In this document: piece after piece, positions 26,535-34,867 of the stretch
Position numbering within the stretch: position 1 is the first letter of the stretch
Layout of the letters: each line of letters opens with the position of its first letter
From: an uncultured Erythrobacter sp.
Lineage (GTDB): Bacteria; Pseudomonadota; Alphaproteobacteria; Sphingomonadales; Sphingomonadaceae
DNA length: 64,000 nucleotides
Assembly: GCF_947499705.1 (NCBI RefSeq)
Contig: NZ_CANMPJ010000001.1
Coordinates: 407,501 to 471,500 of the forward strand
Reading direction: 5' to 3'
Translations under genes and position numbers: made by a program
The notes under the pieces: model-generated
The model's database searches: none
What the model was told of the DNA's origin: nothing
The model's input: only the letters and a program-made list of their open reading frames with translations

Positions 26535-27287
26535 ATGATCGAAGCCGAGTTCGAAGAGATTGAGGATACTGGAGAAGGCGAACTCGACCTTTCCAGTGAA
26601 GACAGCCTGCCGTGGCTTGAATCCGATGAGGATGAGCATGCCGGAGGCTATGACTTCACGCAGTTCCTTGGCTTTGGAGTGATCCTGCTAGCCTTGCTAG
26701 CCGCGATGGTCGGCGGCATCTGGTTCCTGACCAATCGCGGCGGCGATGCGGCGATGGTTGCCGATGGTAGTACGATCGAAGCGCCTGAAGGCCCCTATAA
26801 AGAACGTCCTGAGGATCCGGGCGGCAAGGAATTTGCCGGAACCGGCAATGTTGCTCCCGTGGTCGGCGAAGGTCAGACGCGCGAAGGTGTGATGGCGGAT
26901 TCGAATGCCGAGGGGGCTGAGTCTGGTTCGGCGACCTCGGGCACCGCGACAGCAGCCAACGGCAGCGGCTCCAACTCGGCGTCCTCAGCCTCGGCTGGCA
27001 GCGGAAACAGCGGCGCCGGTGCTTCTGCGGGCAGTAATGCTTCGTCAAGCTCGGTCGTCGGAGTGCAAGTGGGTGCCTATGGCAGCCGCGCACGTGCTGA
27101 AACCGGGTGGCAGACACTGGTCGGCAGCAGCGACGCGCTGTCCGGCGTGCGCTATCGGATCGTGAAGGGTGAGGCCGACATCGGCACCGTTTACCGGCTC
27201 CAGGCGCTCGCCAGCAATCGTGCTGCGGCAGACCAGCTTTGCAACGCGCTGAAGGCGGACGGACTGCCCTGTCAGGTAAAACCCTGA
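26535..27287 (+). CDS. SPOR domain-containing membrane protein
   Basis: 250 residues from ATG 26535 (AAGGA upstream; a TTG at 26499 is possible). The acidic cytoplasmic N-terminus is followed by one membrane span (FLGFGVILLALLAAMVGGIWFL), a long Gly/Ser/Ala-rich periplasmic linker (residues ~110-175) and a C-terminal SPOR domain (VQVGAYGSRARAETGWQTL ... VYRLQALASNRAAADQLCNALK). SPOR domains bind denuded septal peptidoglycan, so a role at the division site is likely. Its position between argS and nagZ is typical for sphingomonads. Confidence 0.9.
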   Translation: MIEAEFEEIEDTGEGELDLSSEDSLPWLESDEDEHAGGYDFTQFLGFGVILLALLAAMVGGIWFLTNRGGDAAMVADGSTIEAPEGPYKERPEDPGGKEFAGTGNVAPVVGEGQTREGVMADSNAEGAESGSATSGTATAANGSGSNSASSASAGSGNSGAGASAGSNASSSSVVGVQVGAYGSRARAETGWQTLVGSSDALSGVRYRIVKGEADIGTVYRLQALASNRAAADQLCNALKADGLPCQVKP

Positions 27288-27383
27288 TCCAGTCGGCATT
27301 CGGGGCGCTCAATCGCCCCTTTTTCCCCATAACGGAGCGTTAGCACGCTTGCTTGACCGCGCGCCCGCTGCAAGGCTCCGTAC

Positions 27384-28406
27384 ATGATTCCGGCGATTTT
27401 CGGATGTTCCGGCCCCACTCTGACGGCTGATGAGCGCGCATTCTTCCGCGAGGCGGATCCTGCGGGCTACATCCTGTTTGGCCGGAACTGCGAAAACCCT
27501 GAGCAATTGCGCGCTTTGACCGACGAGCTGCGCGCGATCCATGGCCGCGAACGCTTGCTCGTATCCATCGATCAGGAAGGCGGAAGGGTTGCGCGACTGC
27601 GCCCGCCGCATTGGTCACCCTATCCTGCGGGTGAGGCGTTCGATCTGCTCTATGCGCTGGCACCAGCCAGTGCGATTGAGGCTGCACGCGCCAATGCGAC
27701 AGCCATGGCGCTCGAACTATCGGCGATGGGGATCACGGTGACATACCACCCGCCGCTCGATGTGCGCCAGCCGGGAACTACAGATGCGATCGGGGACCGC
27801 TCGTTTGGCAGCGATCCAATGCAGGTTGCTGCCATTGGACGGGCTACGCTTGACGGACTGACCGCTGGCGGCGTCACGGGTTGCATCAAACATATGCCCG
27901 GACATGGCCGCGCGACGGTCGACTCGCACAAGACCATGCCTCGGGTCGATGCGAGCGCAGACGAACTCGAAACCGATCTTGCTCCGTTCCGCACCCTCAA
28001 TTCCGCGCTGATCGGAATGACCGGCCATTTGCTCTTCCCAGTCTGGGATACGGAGAACCCTGCGACGCTCTCCGAAACCATCATCCGCGACGTGATCCGG
28101 CGCGACATCGGCTTCGATGGCCTGCTCCTTACCGACGATATCGATATGGAAGCGCTGGACGGCACCGTTCCCGAACGATCAGCCCGCGCCCATGCCGCAG
28201 GCTGCGATATTGTCCTGAACTGCTGGGCCAAGATGGATCACATGCAGGGCATCTGCGACGTGCTGCCGGAAATGTCGGATGCGACCGCCGAGCGGCTTGA
28301 CCGGGCGCTGGAGGGAACGCGTATCGCGCCCGCGATTGCGGGCGAACAGGCGGAATTGCTGGCCAAGCGCGACGCGCTGCTCGCTCTGACGGGAGAAGCG
28401 GCGTGA
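27384..28406 (+). CDS. nagZ: Beta-N-acetylhexosaminidase NagZ
   Basis: 340 residues of glycoside hydrolase family 3. Visible motifs are LVSIDQEGGRVARL, the KHMPGHG catalytic loop followed by DSHKTMPRVD, and the nucleophile region LLTDDIDMEAL. NagZ removes GlcNAc from anhydro-muropeptides in cytoplasmic peptidoglycan recycling. It overlaps scpA by four bases (GTGA), indicating translational coupling. Confidence 0.95.
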   Translation: MIPAIFGCSGPTLTADERAFFREADPAGYILFGRNCENPEQLRALTDELRAIHGRERLLVSIDQEGGRVARLRPPHWSPYPAGEAFDLLYALAPASAIEAARANATAMALELSAMGITVTYHPPLDVRQPGTTDAIGDRSFGSDPMQVAAIGRATLDGLTAGGVTGCIKHMPGHGRATVDSHKTMPRVDASADELETDLAPFRTLNSALIGMTGHLLFPVWDTENPATLSETIIRDVIRRDIGFDGLLLTDDIDMEALDGTVPERSARAHAAGCDIVLNCWAKMDHMQGICDVLPEMSDATAERLDRALEGTRIAPAIAGEQAELLAKRDALLALTGEAA

Positions 28407-29266
28407 GCATGACCTCCCAAGACGACGGCTTCATGCTATCGGGAGGTGCAATGGGCGCAGGAGAACCGACAGCAGAGATGCCAGAAACCTGGCCAGCCGA
28501 CGAAGTGGCGAAACCCGGTGCTAAGGCGGGCGATGAAGCGCTTTACCTCGAGCTTGATGGGTGGGAGGGGCCGCTCGATCTGCTGCTCGACCTCGCGCGG
28601 CGGCAGAAGGTCGATCTGCGCCAGATCTCGATTCTTGCGCTGGTCGATCAATACCTGACCTATATCGAGGAAGCGAAGGCACTGCGGCTTGAACTGGCCG
28701 CCGATTACCTCGTGATGGCGGCATGGCTGGCATATCTTAAATCGGCGATGCTTCTGCCAAAGGAAGAGCAGGAAGACCCGAGCCCCGAAGAATTGGCCCT
28801 CCGCCTCCAGCTGCGACTGCAACGCCTTGGCGCCATGCGCGAGGCAGCGGCGCGGCTGATGGGGCGTGATCGAACCGGGCGCGATATCTTCTTGCGCGGC
28901 AGACCGGAAGGGCTGCGGATCGACCGCAAGACGCTGTGGAAGTCGGATGCCTATTCGCTGATCCAGGCCTATGGCCAGGTGAAAGCCCGCACAGCGCCGC
29001 GTATCTATCATGTCGCAGACCGGCCGGTAATGACGCTCGACAGTGCGCTTGATCGTGTGTCGGCGATGCTCGGCGTGACGCTCGACTGGATGGATATTCG
29101 CGACTTCCTGCCGACCAATGCCGAACCGGAACTGCGCAAGTCGGCGCTCGCTTCCAGCTTTGTCGCAGCGTTGGAACTCGCGCGTTTGGGCAAGGCGGAG
29201 ATTGCGCAGGAGAAGGCCTATTCGCCGCTGCGCATTCGCCGGCTCAAGCAGAGGGCGACCGCATGA
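28403..29266 (+). CDS. scpA: Segregation and condensation protein A
   Basis: 287 residues. After a variable ~45-residue head the ScpA kleisin N-domain begins (LDGWEGPLDLLLDLARRQKVDL), with DQYLTYIEEAKALRLELAA and YLVMAAWLAYLKSAMLLP; the C-terminal winged-helix part ends with KAEIAQEKAYSPLRIRRL. With ScpB and SMC it forms the condensin complex that compacts and separates chromosomes. GTG start overlaps the nagZ stop; the end overlaps scpB by four bases. Confidence 0.95.
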   Translation: MSMTSQDDGFMLSGGAMGAGEPTAEMPETWPADEVAKPGAKAGDEALYLELDGWEGPLDLLLDLARRQKVDLRQISILALVDQYLTYIEEAKALRLELAADYLVMAAWLAYLKSAMLLPKEEQEDPSPEELALRLQLRLQRLGAMREAAARLMGRDRTGRDIFLRGRPEGLRIDRKTLWKSDAYSLIQAYGQVKARTAPRIYHVADRPVMTLDSALDRVSAMLGVTLDWMDIRDFLPTNAEPELRKSALASSFVAALELARLGKAEIAQEKAYSPLRIRRLKQRATA

Positions 29267-29958
29267 CCGAAAAGGTCGAAGAACCACTGGCGCCAGAGCA
29301 ATCGGCCCCAGATCAATCCGCCCCAGATCAATCCGCTGACGCTATCGAGCGCGCGCTTGAGGCAACCTTGTTTGCTTCGGAAGAGCCGCTGACGGTTGAT
29401 GCGCTTGCGACTCACCTCGGCGATCTCGAGAAATCGGTTGTGCGAGACGGGCTCAAGGCGCTCGAAGAACAGTACCGCCCGCGCGGGGTGCATCTGGTCG
29501 AGCGGGGCAAGCGCTGGCATTTTGAAACCGCACCCGATCTTGCGCATCTGTTGCGGCGTGAACGCGAGCAGGTTCGTCGCCTCAGCCGTGCAGCCACTGA
29601 AGTGCTGGCCATTATTGCCTACCACGAACCCGTGAGCCGAGCAGAAATCGAATCGATCCGCGGCGTGCAAACCAGCGGCGGAACACTCGACGTGCTGATG
29701 GAGGCTGGCTGGATCAAGCTCGCCGGCCGGCGCGAAGTGCCGGGACGCCCGGTGATCTACGCAACCACGCCCGAGTTCCTCGACCATTTCGGCCTTGAAT
29801 CGCGCCGCGACTTGCCTGGCATCGACGAATTGCGCGCCACCGGTCTGCTCGATCCCGTCGATGATGCTCTGGAGGAGGCGATGGGCGGCGATATGGACCC
29901 CGACAATCCGCCGGATTGCGAGGCGGAATCGGACGAAAACATCGAACCTGACGCCTGA
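29263..29958 (+). CDS. scpB: Segregation and condensation protein B
   Basis: 231 residues with tandem winged-helix domains: IERALEATLFASEEPLTVDALA starts the first, and LSRAATEVLAIIAYHEPVSRAEIESIRG the second, followed by GRREVPGRPVIYATTPEFLDHFGL. ScpB dimerises and binds ScpA in the SMC complex. A short near-repeat (APEQSAPDQSAPDQSAD) opens the protein. Coupled to scpA by an ATGA overlap; tatA follows after 84 bases. Confidence 0.95.
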   Translation: MTEKVEEPLAPEQSAPDQSAPDQSADAIERALEATLFASEEPLTVDALATHLGDLEKSVVRDGLKALEEQYRPRGVHLVERGKRWHFETAPDLAHLLRREREQVRRLSRAATEVLAIIAYHEPVSRAEIESIRGVQTSGGTLDVLMEAGWIKLAGRREVPGRPVIYATTPEFLDHFGLESRRDLPGIDELRATGLLDPVDDALEEAMGGDMDPDNPPDCEAESDENIEPDA

Positions 29959-30042
29959 TACGTACGCTGATACGAATGGGCGACTGGCGCTCGGCGCAGA
30001 TCGCACCTATATTCACCACAGGTAATTGAGAGAGACTTCGCA

Positions 30043-30282
30043 ATGGGCGGTATCGGAATTTGGCAAATCCTCATCGTGGCGCTGGTCATCCTCGTCCTGT
30101 TTGGGCGCGGGAAGATCTCCGAAATGATGGGTGATTTCGGCAAAGGCATTTCGAGCTTCAAGAAAGGCATGACCGAGGAAGAGGAAGAAGCCTCGGCTTC
30201 AACTGCTCAGATCGAAGCCCCTGCCAAAGATGTAAAACCCGCGGAGAGCACCACCAGCGAACGGAGCGATTCCGCCAACTGA
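30043..30282 (+). CDS. tatA: Sec-independent protein translocase TatA
   Basis: 79 residues with one N-terminal span (GIWQILIVALVILVLFGRGK) and the amphipathic helix EMMGDFGKGISSFKKGM, the hallmark of TatA. The tail is acidic and Ser/Thr-rich. TatA multimers form the pore-like element for folded, twin-arginine-signal proteins. First gene of a complete tatABC set; GAGAGAC precedes the start. Confidence 0.95.
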   Translation: MGGIGIWQILIVALVILVLFGRGKISEMMGDFGKGISSFKKGMTEEEEEASASTAQIEAPAKDVKPAESTTSERSDSAN

Positions 30283-30336
30283 TCCTCTCAGGCGTAGCTG
30301 CGCGGGACCTCTCGCGCGTTCCCAACAAGGGCCCCC

Positions 30337-30789
30337 ATGTTCGATATCGGCGCCGCTGAATTATTGGTCATCGTGATCGTCGCGGTCCTCGTGATCGGGC
30401 CGAAGGACATGCCGCTCGCCATGCGCACGGCTGGTCGGTGGATCGGCAAGGTTCGCAAGGTTTCTTCGCATTTCCGCTCGGGTATCGACACCATGGTGCG
30501 GGAGGCCGAACTTGAGGACATGGAGAAGAAGTGGAAGGCGCAGAACGAGGCGATCATGAAGAAGACCGCCATCCCTGCTGATACCAAATCGAGCGAACCG
30601 GCGATGACCGGGCCTCCTCCGATTGCCGAAAGCGTCGCGCCTGATGCCGGCCCTGACGATGCACAGGCGCCCGATCCGATGGCGGACGATCCACCACAGG
30701 CTGCTCCTACACCGACACCGAGCGAACCGACGCAATCACCCGAATTGCCGCTGCCATCACGCGGCGATGCGACGAAGCCGAGCGAATAG
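30337..30789 (+). CDS. tatB: Sec-independent protein translocase TatB
   Basis: 150 residues: a short span with the TatB-type start MFDIGAAELLVIVIVAVLVIGPKD, then an amphipathic helix (AMRTAGRWIGKVRKVSSHFRSG) and a Pro/Ala/Glu-rich tail. TatB with TatC recognises twin-arginine signals. It lies between tatA and tatC as usual. Confidence 0.95.
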   Translation: MFDIGAAELLVIVIVAVLVIGPKDMPLAMRTAGRWIGKVRKVSSHFRSGIDTMVREAELEDMEKKWKAQNEAIMKKTAIPADTKSSEPAMTGPPPIAESVAPDAGPDDAQAPDPMADDPPQAAPTPTPSEPTQSPELPLPSRGDATKPSE

Positions 30790-30798
30790 GCGGCGGCG

Positions 30799-31626
30799 AT
30801 GGTGCTTGAGATCAAGGAAATCGACGAAACGCGGGCTCCTCTGCTTGATCACCTGATCGAGCTGCGCGCGCGTCTGATGCGTTCGGTTTTGGCTCTGGCG
30901 ATCGGTTTCGGCGTGTGCCTCTATTTTGCCGATACGATCCTAGGCTTTCTGATCCAACCGCTGAAGGATGCTTTTCCCGAAGGGGAAGGGCAGTTGATCT
31001 TCACCAAGCTGCCCGAGCTGTTCTTCGTCGACCTGAAGGTGGCGCTGTTTGCCGGGTTCATGGTCAGCTTCCCCATCATCGCCAATCAGCTTTGGGCGTT
31101 CGTCGCGCCGGGCCTGTACGCCAAGGAGAAGAAGGCGTTCTTGCCATTCTTGATCGCGACGCCTGTTCTGTTCCTTGGCGGCGCGTCGCTGGCCTATTTT
31201 GTGGTGATGCCGACTGCGTTCCGCTTCTTCCTTGGCTTTGGCGGCATCGCTGGCGGCCTTAACGTGGAAGCGCTCCCGGCGGCTGGCGAATATCTCAATC
31301 TGGTGATGCAGTTCATCCTCGCATTCGGGATGACATTCCTTCTGCCGGTGTTGCTGATGCTGCTCCACCGGGCGGGCATCGTATCCCGTGCCCAGCTTGC
31401 CGGCGCGCGGCGCTATGTGATCGTCGGCGTGGTTGCGTTGGCTGCTATCGTTACACCGCCGGACCCCGGATCGCAGCTCATCCTGGCTGTCCCGCTGCTC
31501 CTCCTGTTCGAAGGCTCACTGCTGCTGATGCGGTTCCAGGAGGGCAAGCTCGACAAGGTCGAGGGCGAGGGCGAAGCATCGGACGAAGAATCCGACCTGA
31601 CTGGAAGTGTTGAGCCCGGCGAGTAG
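30799..31626 (+). CDS. tatC: Sec-independent protein translocase TatC
   Basis: 275 residues with six predicted spans. Conserved elements include LLDHLIELRARLMRS at the N-terminus, the TKLPELFFVDLKVALFAGF stretch, PIIANQLWAFVAPGLY and VVMPTAFRFFLGF. It is the core receptor for twin-arginine signal peptides. An acidic tail (DEESDLTGSVEPGE) extends the usual C-terminus. A terminator shared with the convergent small gene lies at 31651. Confidence 0.96.
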   Translation: MVLEIKEIDETRAPLLDHLIELRARLMRSVLALAIGFGVCLYFADTILGFLIQPLKDAFPEGEGQLIFTKLPELFFVDLKVALFAGFMVSFPIIANQLWAFVAPGLYAKEKKAFLPFLIATPVLFLGGASLAYFVVMPTAFRFFLGFGGIAGGLNVEALPAAGEYLNLVMQFILAFGMTFLLPVLLMLLHRAGIVSRAQLAGARRYVIVGVVALAAIVTPPDPGSQLILAVPLLLLFEGSLLLMRFQEGKLDKVEGEGEASDEESDLTGSVEPGE

Positions 31627-31650
31627 GCTCACAATTCTCAAAGCAACAAA

Positions 31651-31677
31651 AAAGGGGCCCCGAACCGGAGCCCCTTT
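31651..31677. terminator. Bidirectional terminator between tatC and small-protein gene A
   Basis: AAAGGGGC (31651-31658) pairs with GCCCCTTT (31670-31677). The minus strand continues into a T-run (AAAAAA upstream on the plus strand), so it clearly serves the small minus-strand gene and may also end the tat transcript. Confidence 0.8.
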
Positions 31678-31699
31678 CCAATTCCAATTCGGATCAGTC

Positions 31700-31915
31700 T
31701 TATGGGCTGACCGCGTCGTCATCATCATCGGAGATGATGATAATGGCTGCAACCACAGCTGCGACCCCCAAGATGGTGAGAAGGATGCCACTGGTGCCTT
31801 CAAGGTTTTCGCCTTCGATCGGTGCAGATGACCGATCCAGCGAGGCTTCGGCCACGACTGGAGCTGCGGTAAGAGAAAGGGCGGCTGCCCCGAGCGCAAA
31901 TGAGCGCAGTTTCAT
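31700..31915 (-). CDS. Small exported acidic-tail protein A (three-copy family)
   Basis: 71 residues. Signal peptide MKLRSFALGAAALSLTAAP with cleavage near VVA-EAS, then the family motif LDRSSAPIEGENLEG, a hydrophobic stretch TILGVAAVVAAIIII and the tail SDDDDDAVSP. If the second stretch spans the membrane, the mature protein is about 50 residues with its acidic tail inside. The upstream open frame (to 31987) is not part of it because AGGAGGC sits before 31915. The same layout recurs in the two neighbours. Function unknown. Confidence 0.85.
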   Translation of the reverse strand: MKLRSFALGAAALSLTAAPVVAEASLDRSSAPIEGENLEGTSGILLTILGVAAVVAAIIIISDDDDDAVSP

Positions 31916-32098
31916 AAGTATTGCCTCCTGTTGGGGGTTTATGGTCGCTCCGAATCGGAGAATAAACCGCTCAACAAGAACAGACAACGGTTCGAAACGA
32001 CTGTGAACCCCCTTTTGCCGTCAAAGTGGAGGTACATTACTAGAGCCCATGACCAGAACTCACTGGACGGGTGTCGTGCAGCGGAAGCCCGCCAAAAG

Positions 32099-32124
32099 AA
32101 AAGGGCCCCAAAAGAGGCCCTTTT
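32099..32124 (-). terminator. Terminator of small-protein gene B
   Basis: AAAAGGGCC (32099-32107) and GGCCCTTTT (32116-32124) form a 9-bp stem around CCAAAAGA. On the minus strand it is followed by CTTTTGG. It lies 21 bases after the gene B stop, separating gene B from gene A. Confidence 0.8.
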
Positions 32125-32145
32125 CGAATTCAGTTTTGGTCTGAC

Positions 32146-32367
32146 TTAGGGGCTGACTGGCTCGTCTTCATCGTCGTCGTCATCGGCAATGATGATGATA
32201 CCAGCGATCACGGCTGCTGCCGCGAGGATCGCGATCAAGATGCCGTTACCTTCGAGGCTTTCACCCTCGATAGGCGCGGATGAACGGTCGAGGGTTGCCT
32301 GTGCAACGACCGGAGCCGTAACGAGAGAGATGGCTGCCGTTGCCAAGGCAGCGCTACGCAGTTTCAT
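32146..32367 (-). CDS. Small exported acidic-tail protein B (three-copy family)
   Basis: 73 residues from ATG 32367. Signal peptide MKLRSAALATAAISLVTAP, cleavage near VVA-QAT, family motif LDRSSAPIEGESLEG, hydrophobic stretch ILIAILAAAAVIAGIIII and tail ADDDDDEDEPVSP, the longest acidic tail of the three. GAGAC precedes the start. It has its own terminator and about 190 bases of upstream sequence, so it is probably transcribed alone. Function unknown. Confidence 0.85.
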   Translation of the reverse strand: MKLRSAALATAAISLVTAPVVAQATLDRSSAPIEGESLEGNGILIAILAAAAVIAGIIIIADDDDDEDEPVSP

Positions 32368-32557
32368 AGTGAGTCTCCATGTTTGAGATCTTCTTATGGT
32401 CGCTCTGCGCAGAATAAGTCGGATGAGACGTTGTGACAACCGATAGGCCAAGCGGCAGGCGGGGCCCAGCTTTGCCTCAAACCGCTTCGTCTCAATACTC
32501 TAAATTGTAACAGAATTTCGAGGCTGCCGAATCGGTGCAAAACGAATCGCCATAAAA

Positions 32558-32583
32558 AAAGGGGCCCCGCTAGGAGCCCCTTT
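32558..32583 (-). terminator. Terminator of small-protein gene C
   Basis: AAAGGGGC (32558-32565) pairs with GCCCCTTT (32576-32583); on the minus strand a run of seven T follows. It resembles the gene A terminator closely in sequence, consistent with duplication of the whole unit. Confidence 0.8.
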
Positions 32584-32604
32584 GGAATTCTATGTCTGTC
32601 GGCC

Positions 32605-32823
32605 TTATGGGCTGACTGCGTCGTCATCGTCGCCGTCTGCAGCGATGATGATGCCGGCGATGATGGCAGCAGCTGCCAGGATCGCGATGATGATGCCCGA
32701 ACCACCTTCGAGGCTTTCACCTTCGACAGGTGCCGAAGAGCGATCGAATGAGGCTTCTGCGACAGCAGGAGCAGCAGCAAGCGAGAGGGCTGCGGTTGCC
32801 AGGGCAACGTTACGCAATTTCAT
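32605..32823 (-). CDS. Small exported acidic-tail protein C (three-copy family)
   Basis: 72 residues. Signal peptide MKLRNVALATAALSLAAAP, cleavage near AVA-EAS, motif FDRSSAPVEGESLEG, hydrophobic stretch IIIAILAAAAIIAGIII and tail AADGDDDDAVSP. AGGAG lies just before the start. The three copies are head-to-tail at 460-bp spacing and differ mainly at third codon positions and in tail length, as expected for purifying selection after duplication. Function unknown. Confidence 0.85.
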   Translation of the reverse strand: MKLRNVALATAALSLAAAPAVAEASFDRSSAPVEGESLEGGSGIIIAILAAAAIIAGIIIAADGDDDDAVSP

Positions 32824-33203
32824 TTTAGTCTCCTAATTGAGCTCTTTTTTAACCGTGTTGCCGTGATGAATAGGGCACAGAGGTTGTTCTGACAACCCCA
32901 AACTTTGCATACCAATCGATCAAAGCGCGATATCGAACCGTTTCAAATCAATACTTTACGAGAACTGTGTCCATTATGCATCGATTTGGAGACACCTCGA
33001 TCCTGCCAAAAATGTGCACATGCACAATATCAAGCATGGTGATTCACAAACGACTCAGTGGAAGCAACCCTTCGTTCTTTTCTTGCCTCTGACGTAATTC
33101 CATGACTGAATTATGAAAATTTCTGTCACGGATAGCGACCGAGCAACACTACGTAGCCAGCCTTAACCGCCGAGTAACGGGTTTCACTTCGCCTGCGGGA
33201 CGC
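32824..33203. promoter_or_regulatory. Upstream region of small-protein gene C
   Basis: 380 bases, AT-richer than its surroundings, with no supported gene. It must carry the gene C promoter on the minus strand. A perfect inverted repeat TGTGCA-CA-TGCACA lies at 33013-33026 and could be a regulator site; nothing identifies the protein. Confidence 0.35.
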
Positions 33204-34856
33204 TCAGTTGGCGAGAACCCGCTCGCCTCCCACCCACACTTCGTGGATGCGCGTTTCGCGAATATCGCTCGGTGACGCGAGCATTGGATCGCGGTCCACG
33301 AGAAGGAAGTCCGCTCGCTCGCCCGGAACCAGACGTCCGAATCGACCATCAGCAAAGCCTGCGAAGGCGGCATCGGCAGTGAATGCCTTGAGTGCCTGCT
33401 CGCGGCTCACGGTCTCTTGTGCGCGCCAGCCCCCGAATGGCTGACCGTTCTCGTCTGTCCGGCTGATCGCGACCGCAATCCCGGCAAACACATCGGCGGG
33501 CTCGACCGGAGCGTCAGAACCAAATGCCAGCATGCCGCCGGCTTCGAGCACACTGCGCCACGCATAGGCCCCACCAAGCCTATCCGGCCCTAGCCGCGCC
33601 TCCGCCATCGTCCGGTCAGAGGTCTGGTGCAGAGGCTGCATCGAGGCGATGACGCCATGCTTGCCGAACCGCTCCAGCTCAGTGGGGTCGACGATCTGCG
33701 CGTGTTCGATCCGCCAACGCCGATCGCCTGTATAGGTGTCCGACAATTCCTCAATTGCCATGAGCACATCGGAGTTGGCCGCGTCACCGATCGCGTGAAT
33801 CGCCGTCTGGAAATTCTCGAGCGCGGCGCGGCTCATCAGGTTGCGCAATTGCGCGGGCCTGAGCAGCGGAAGACCGCTCGTGCTGGGTTCATCCTCATAG
33901 GGTTGCTTGAGCGTCGCCCCGCGTGAACCCAACGCGCCGTCGAGATACAGTTTGATCCCATTGAGCCGTAGCTTGTCGTCATACAGCCACGGCGTCGGTC
34001 CGGAGCCGCCGATCAGTTCCATCGCCTCCGGACTGGTCGCGTAGGACATGATGCGGACCTTTAGCTGGCCCAGATCACCGGCGCGGCGGAAGGTCTGCCA
34101 GTTTTCGATAGAGGTGCCCATATCGGCAACAGCGGTGATGCCGTTTTCAAGCAGGATGCGCTGCGACATTGCCAGGGCGGCGTCACGATCCTTGGGACGC
34201 GGTGCCGGAACCACCGCATTGATGTAATTCTCGGCGGCATCGACAAACACGCCGGTCGCTTCACCATCGGCAGAACGGATAATACGGCCCCCTTCGGGAT
34301 CGGGTGTGTCGGCATCGACGCCCGCGAGGGTGATCGCAGCGGAGTTTGCCCATCCAGCGTGGCCATCGACCCGGTTCAGCCAGACGGGGCGGTCCGAAAC
34401 GACCGAGTCCAACTCGGCAGCGGTTGGGAACCGGCCCAGTCCCCATTTTTCCTGATTCCAGCCACGGCCCAGAATCCAAGGTCGGCCAGGATTCTCTTCC
34501 GCAAATTGCTTCACCTTGGCGAGCGCGTCCTCGAGCGATGACGTGTCGGACAGGTCAAGCGTCAGCGCGCCGAAACCGATCTGCAAGACGTGTACGTGCG
34601 CGTCGATCAGGCCGGGAAGCATGACCTTGCCTTCGCCGTCCATCGCAAAATCGATATCGGTCGGGCGTGCGTCGCCGCGTTCGAGAACCTGCGTGATGCG
34701 ACCTTCATCGTCGAACACGATGCCGGTGAAACGCTGAACTGCGCCGTCTTCACCGATAGTGACGCCATCGACATTGTCGACGAGCGTGTCGGCGGAGGCG
34801 GGAAGGGCCGTCAGAGCGGCAAGCGCCGCCAGTGCGGAAGTGAACGTCCGGATCAT
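33204..34856 (-). CDS. Exported amidohydrolase family protein (amidohydrolase 3 / YtcJ-like)
   Basis: 550 residues from ATG 34856, which has AAGGA upstream; the ATG at 34871 overlaps the previous stop. A signal peptide (MIRTFTSALAALAALTALPASA) sends it to the periplasm. Metal-binding signatures are HVHVL in LPGLIDAHVHVLQIG, a His in AIHAIGDAANSD, HAQIVDP and FGSDAPVEPAD; the Asn/Gly-rich GRGWNQEKW stretch is typical of this family. Members hydrolyse amide or related bonds in diverse compounds. It is coupled to the upstream dehydrogenase gene. Substrate unknown. Confidence 0.9.
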   Translation of the reverse strand: MIRTFTSALAALAALTALPASADTLVDNVDGVTIGEDGAVQRFTGIVFDDEGRITQVLERGDARPTDIDFAMDGEGKVMLPGLIDAHVHVLQIGFGALTLDLSDTSSLEDALAKVKQFAEENPGRPWILGRGWNQEKWGLGRFPTAAELDSVVSDRPVWLNRVDGHAGWANSAAITLAGVDADTPDPEGGRIIRSADGEATGVFVDAAENYINAVVPAPRPKDRDAALAMSQRILLENGITAVADMGTSIENWQTFRRAGDLGQLKVRIMSYATSPEAMELIGGSGPTPWLYDDKLRLNGIKLYLDGALGSRGATLKQPYEDEPSTSGLPLLRPAQLRNLMSRAALENFQTAIHAIGDAANSDVLMAIEELSDTYTGDRRWRIEHAQIVDPTELERFGKHGVIASMQPLHQTSDRTMAEARLGPDRLGGAYAWRSVLEAGGMLAFGSDAPVEPADVFAGIAVAISRTDENGQPFGGWRAQETVSREQALKAFTADAAFAGFADGRFGRLVPGERADFLLVDRDPMLASPSDIRETRIHEVWVGGERVLAN

Positions 34857-34867
34857 GGGTTTCCTTG

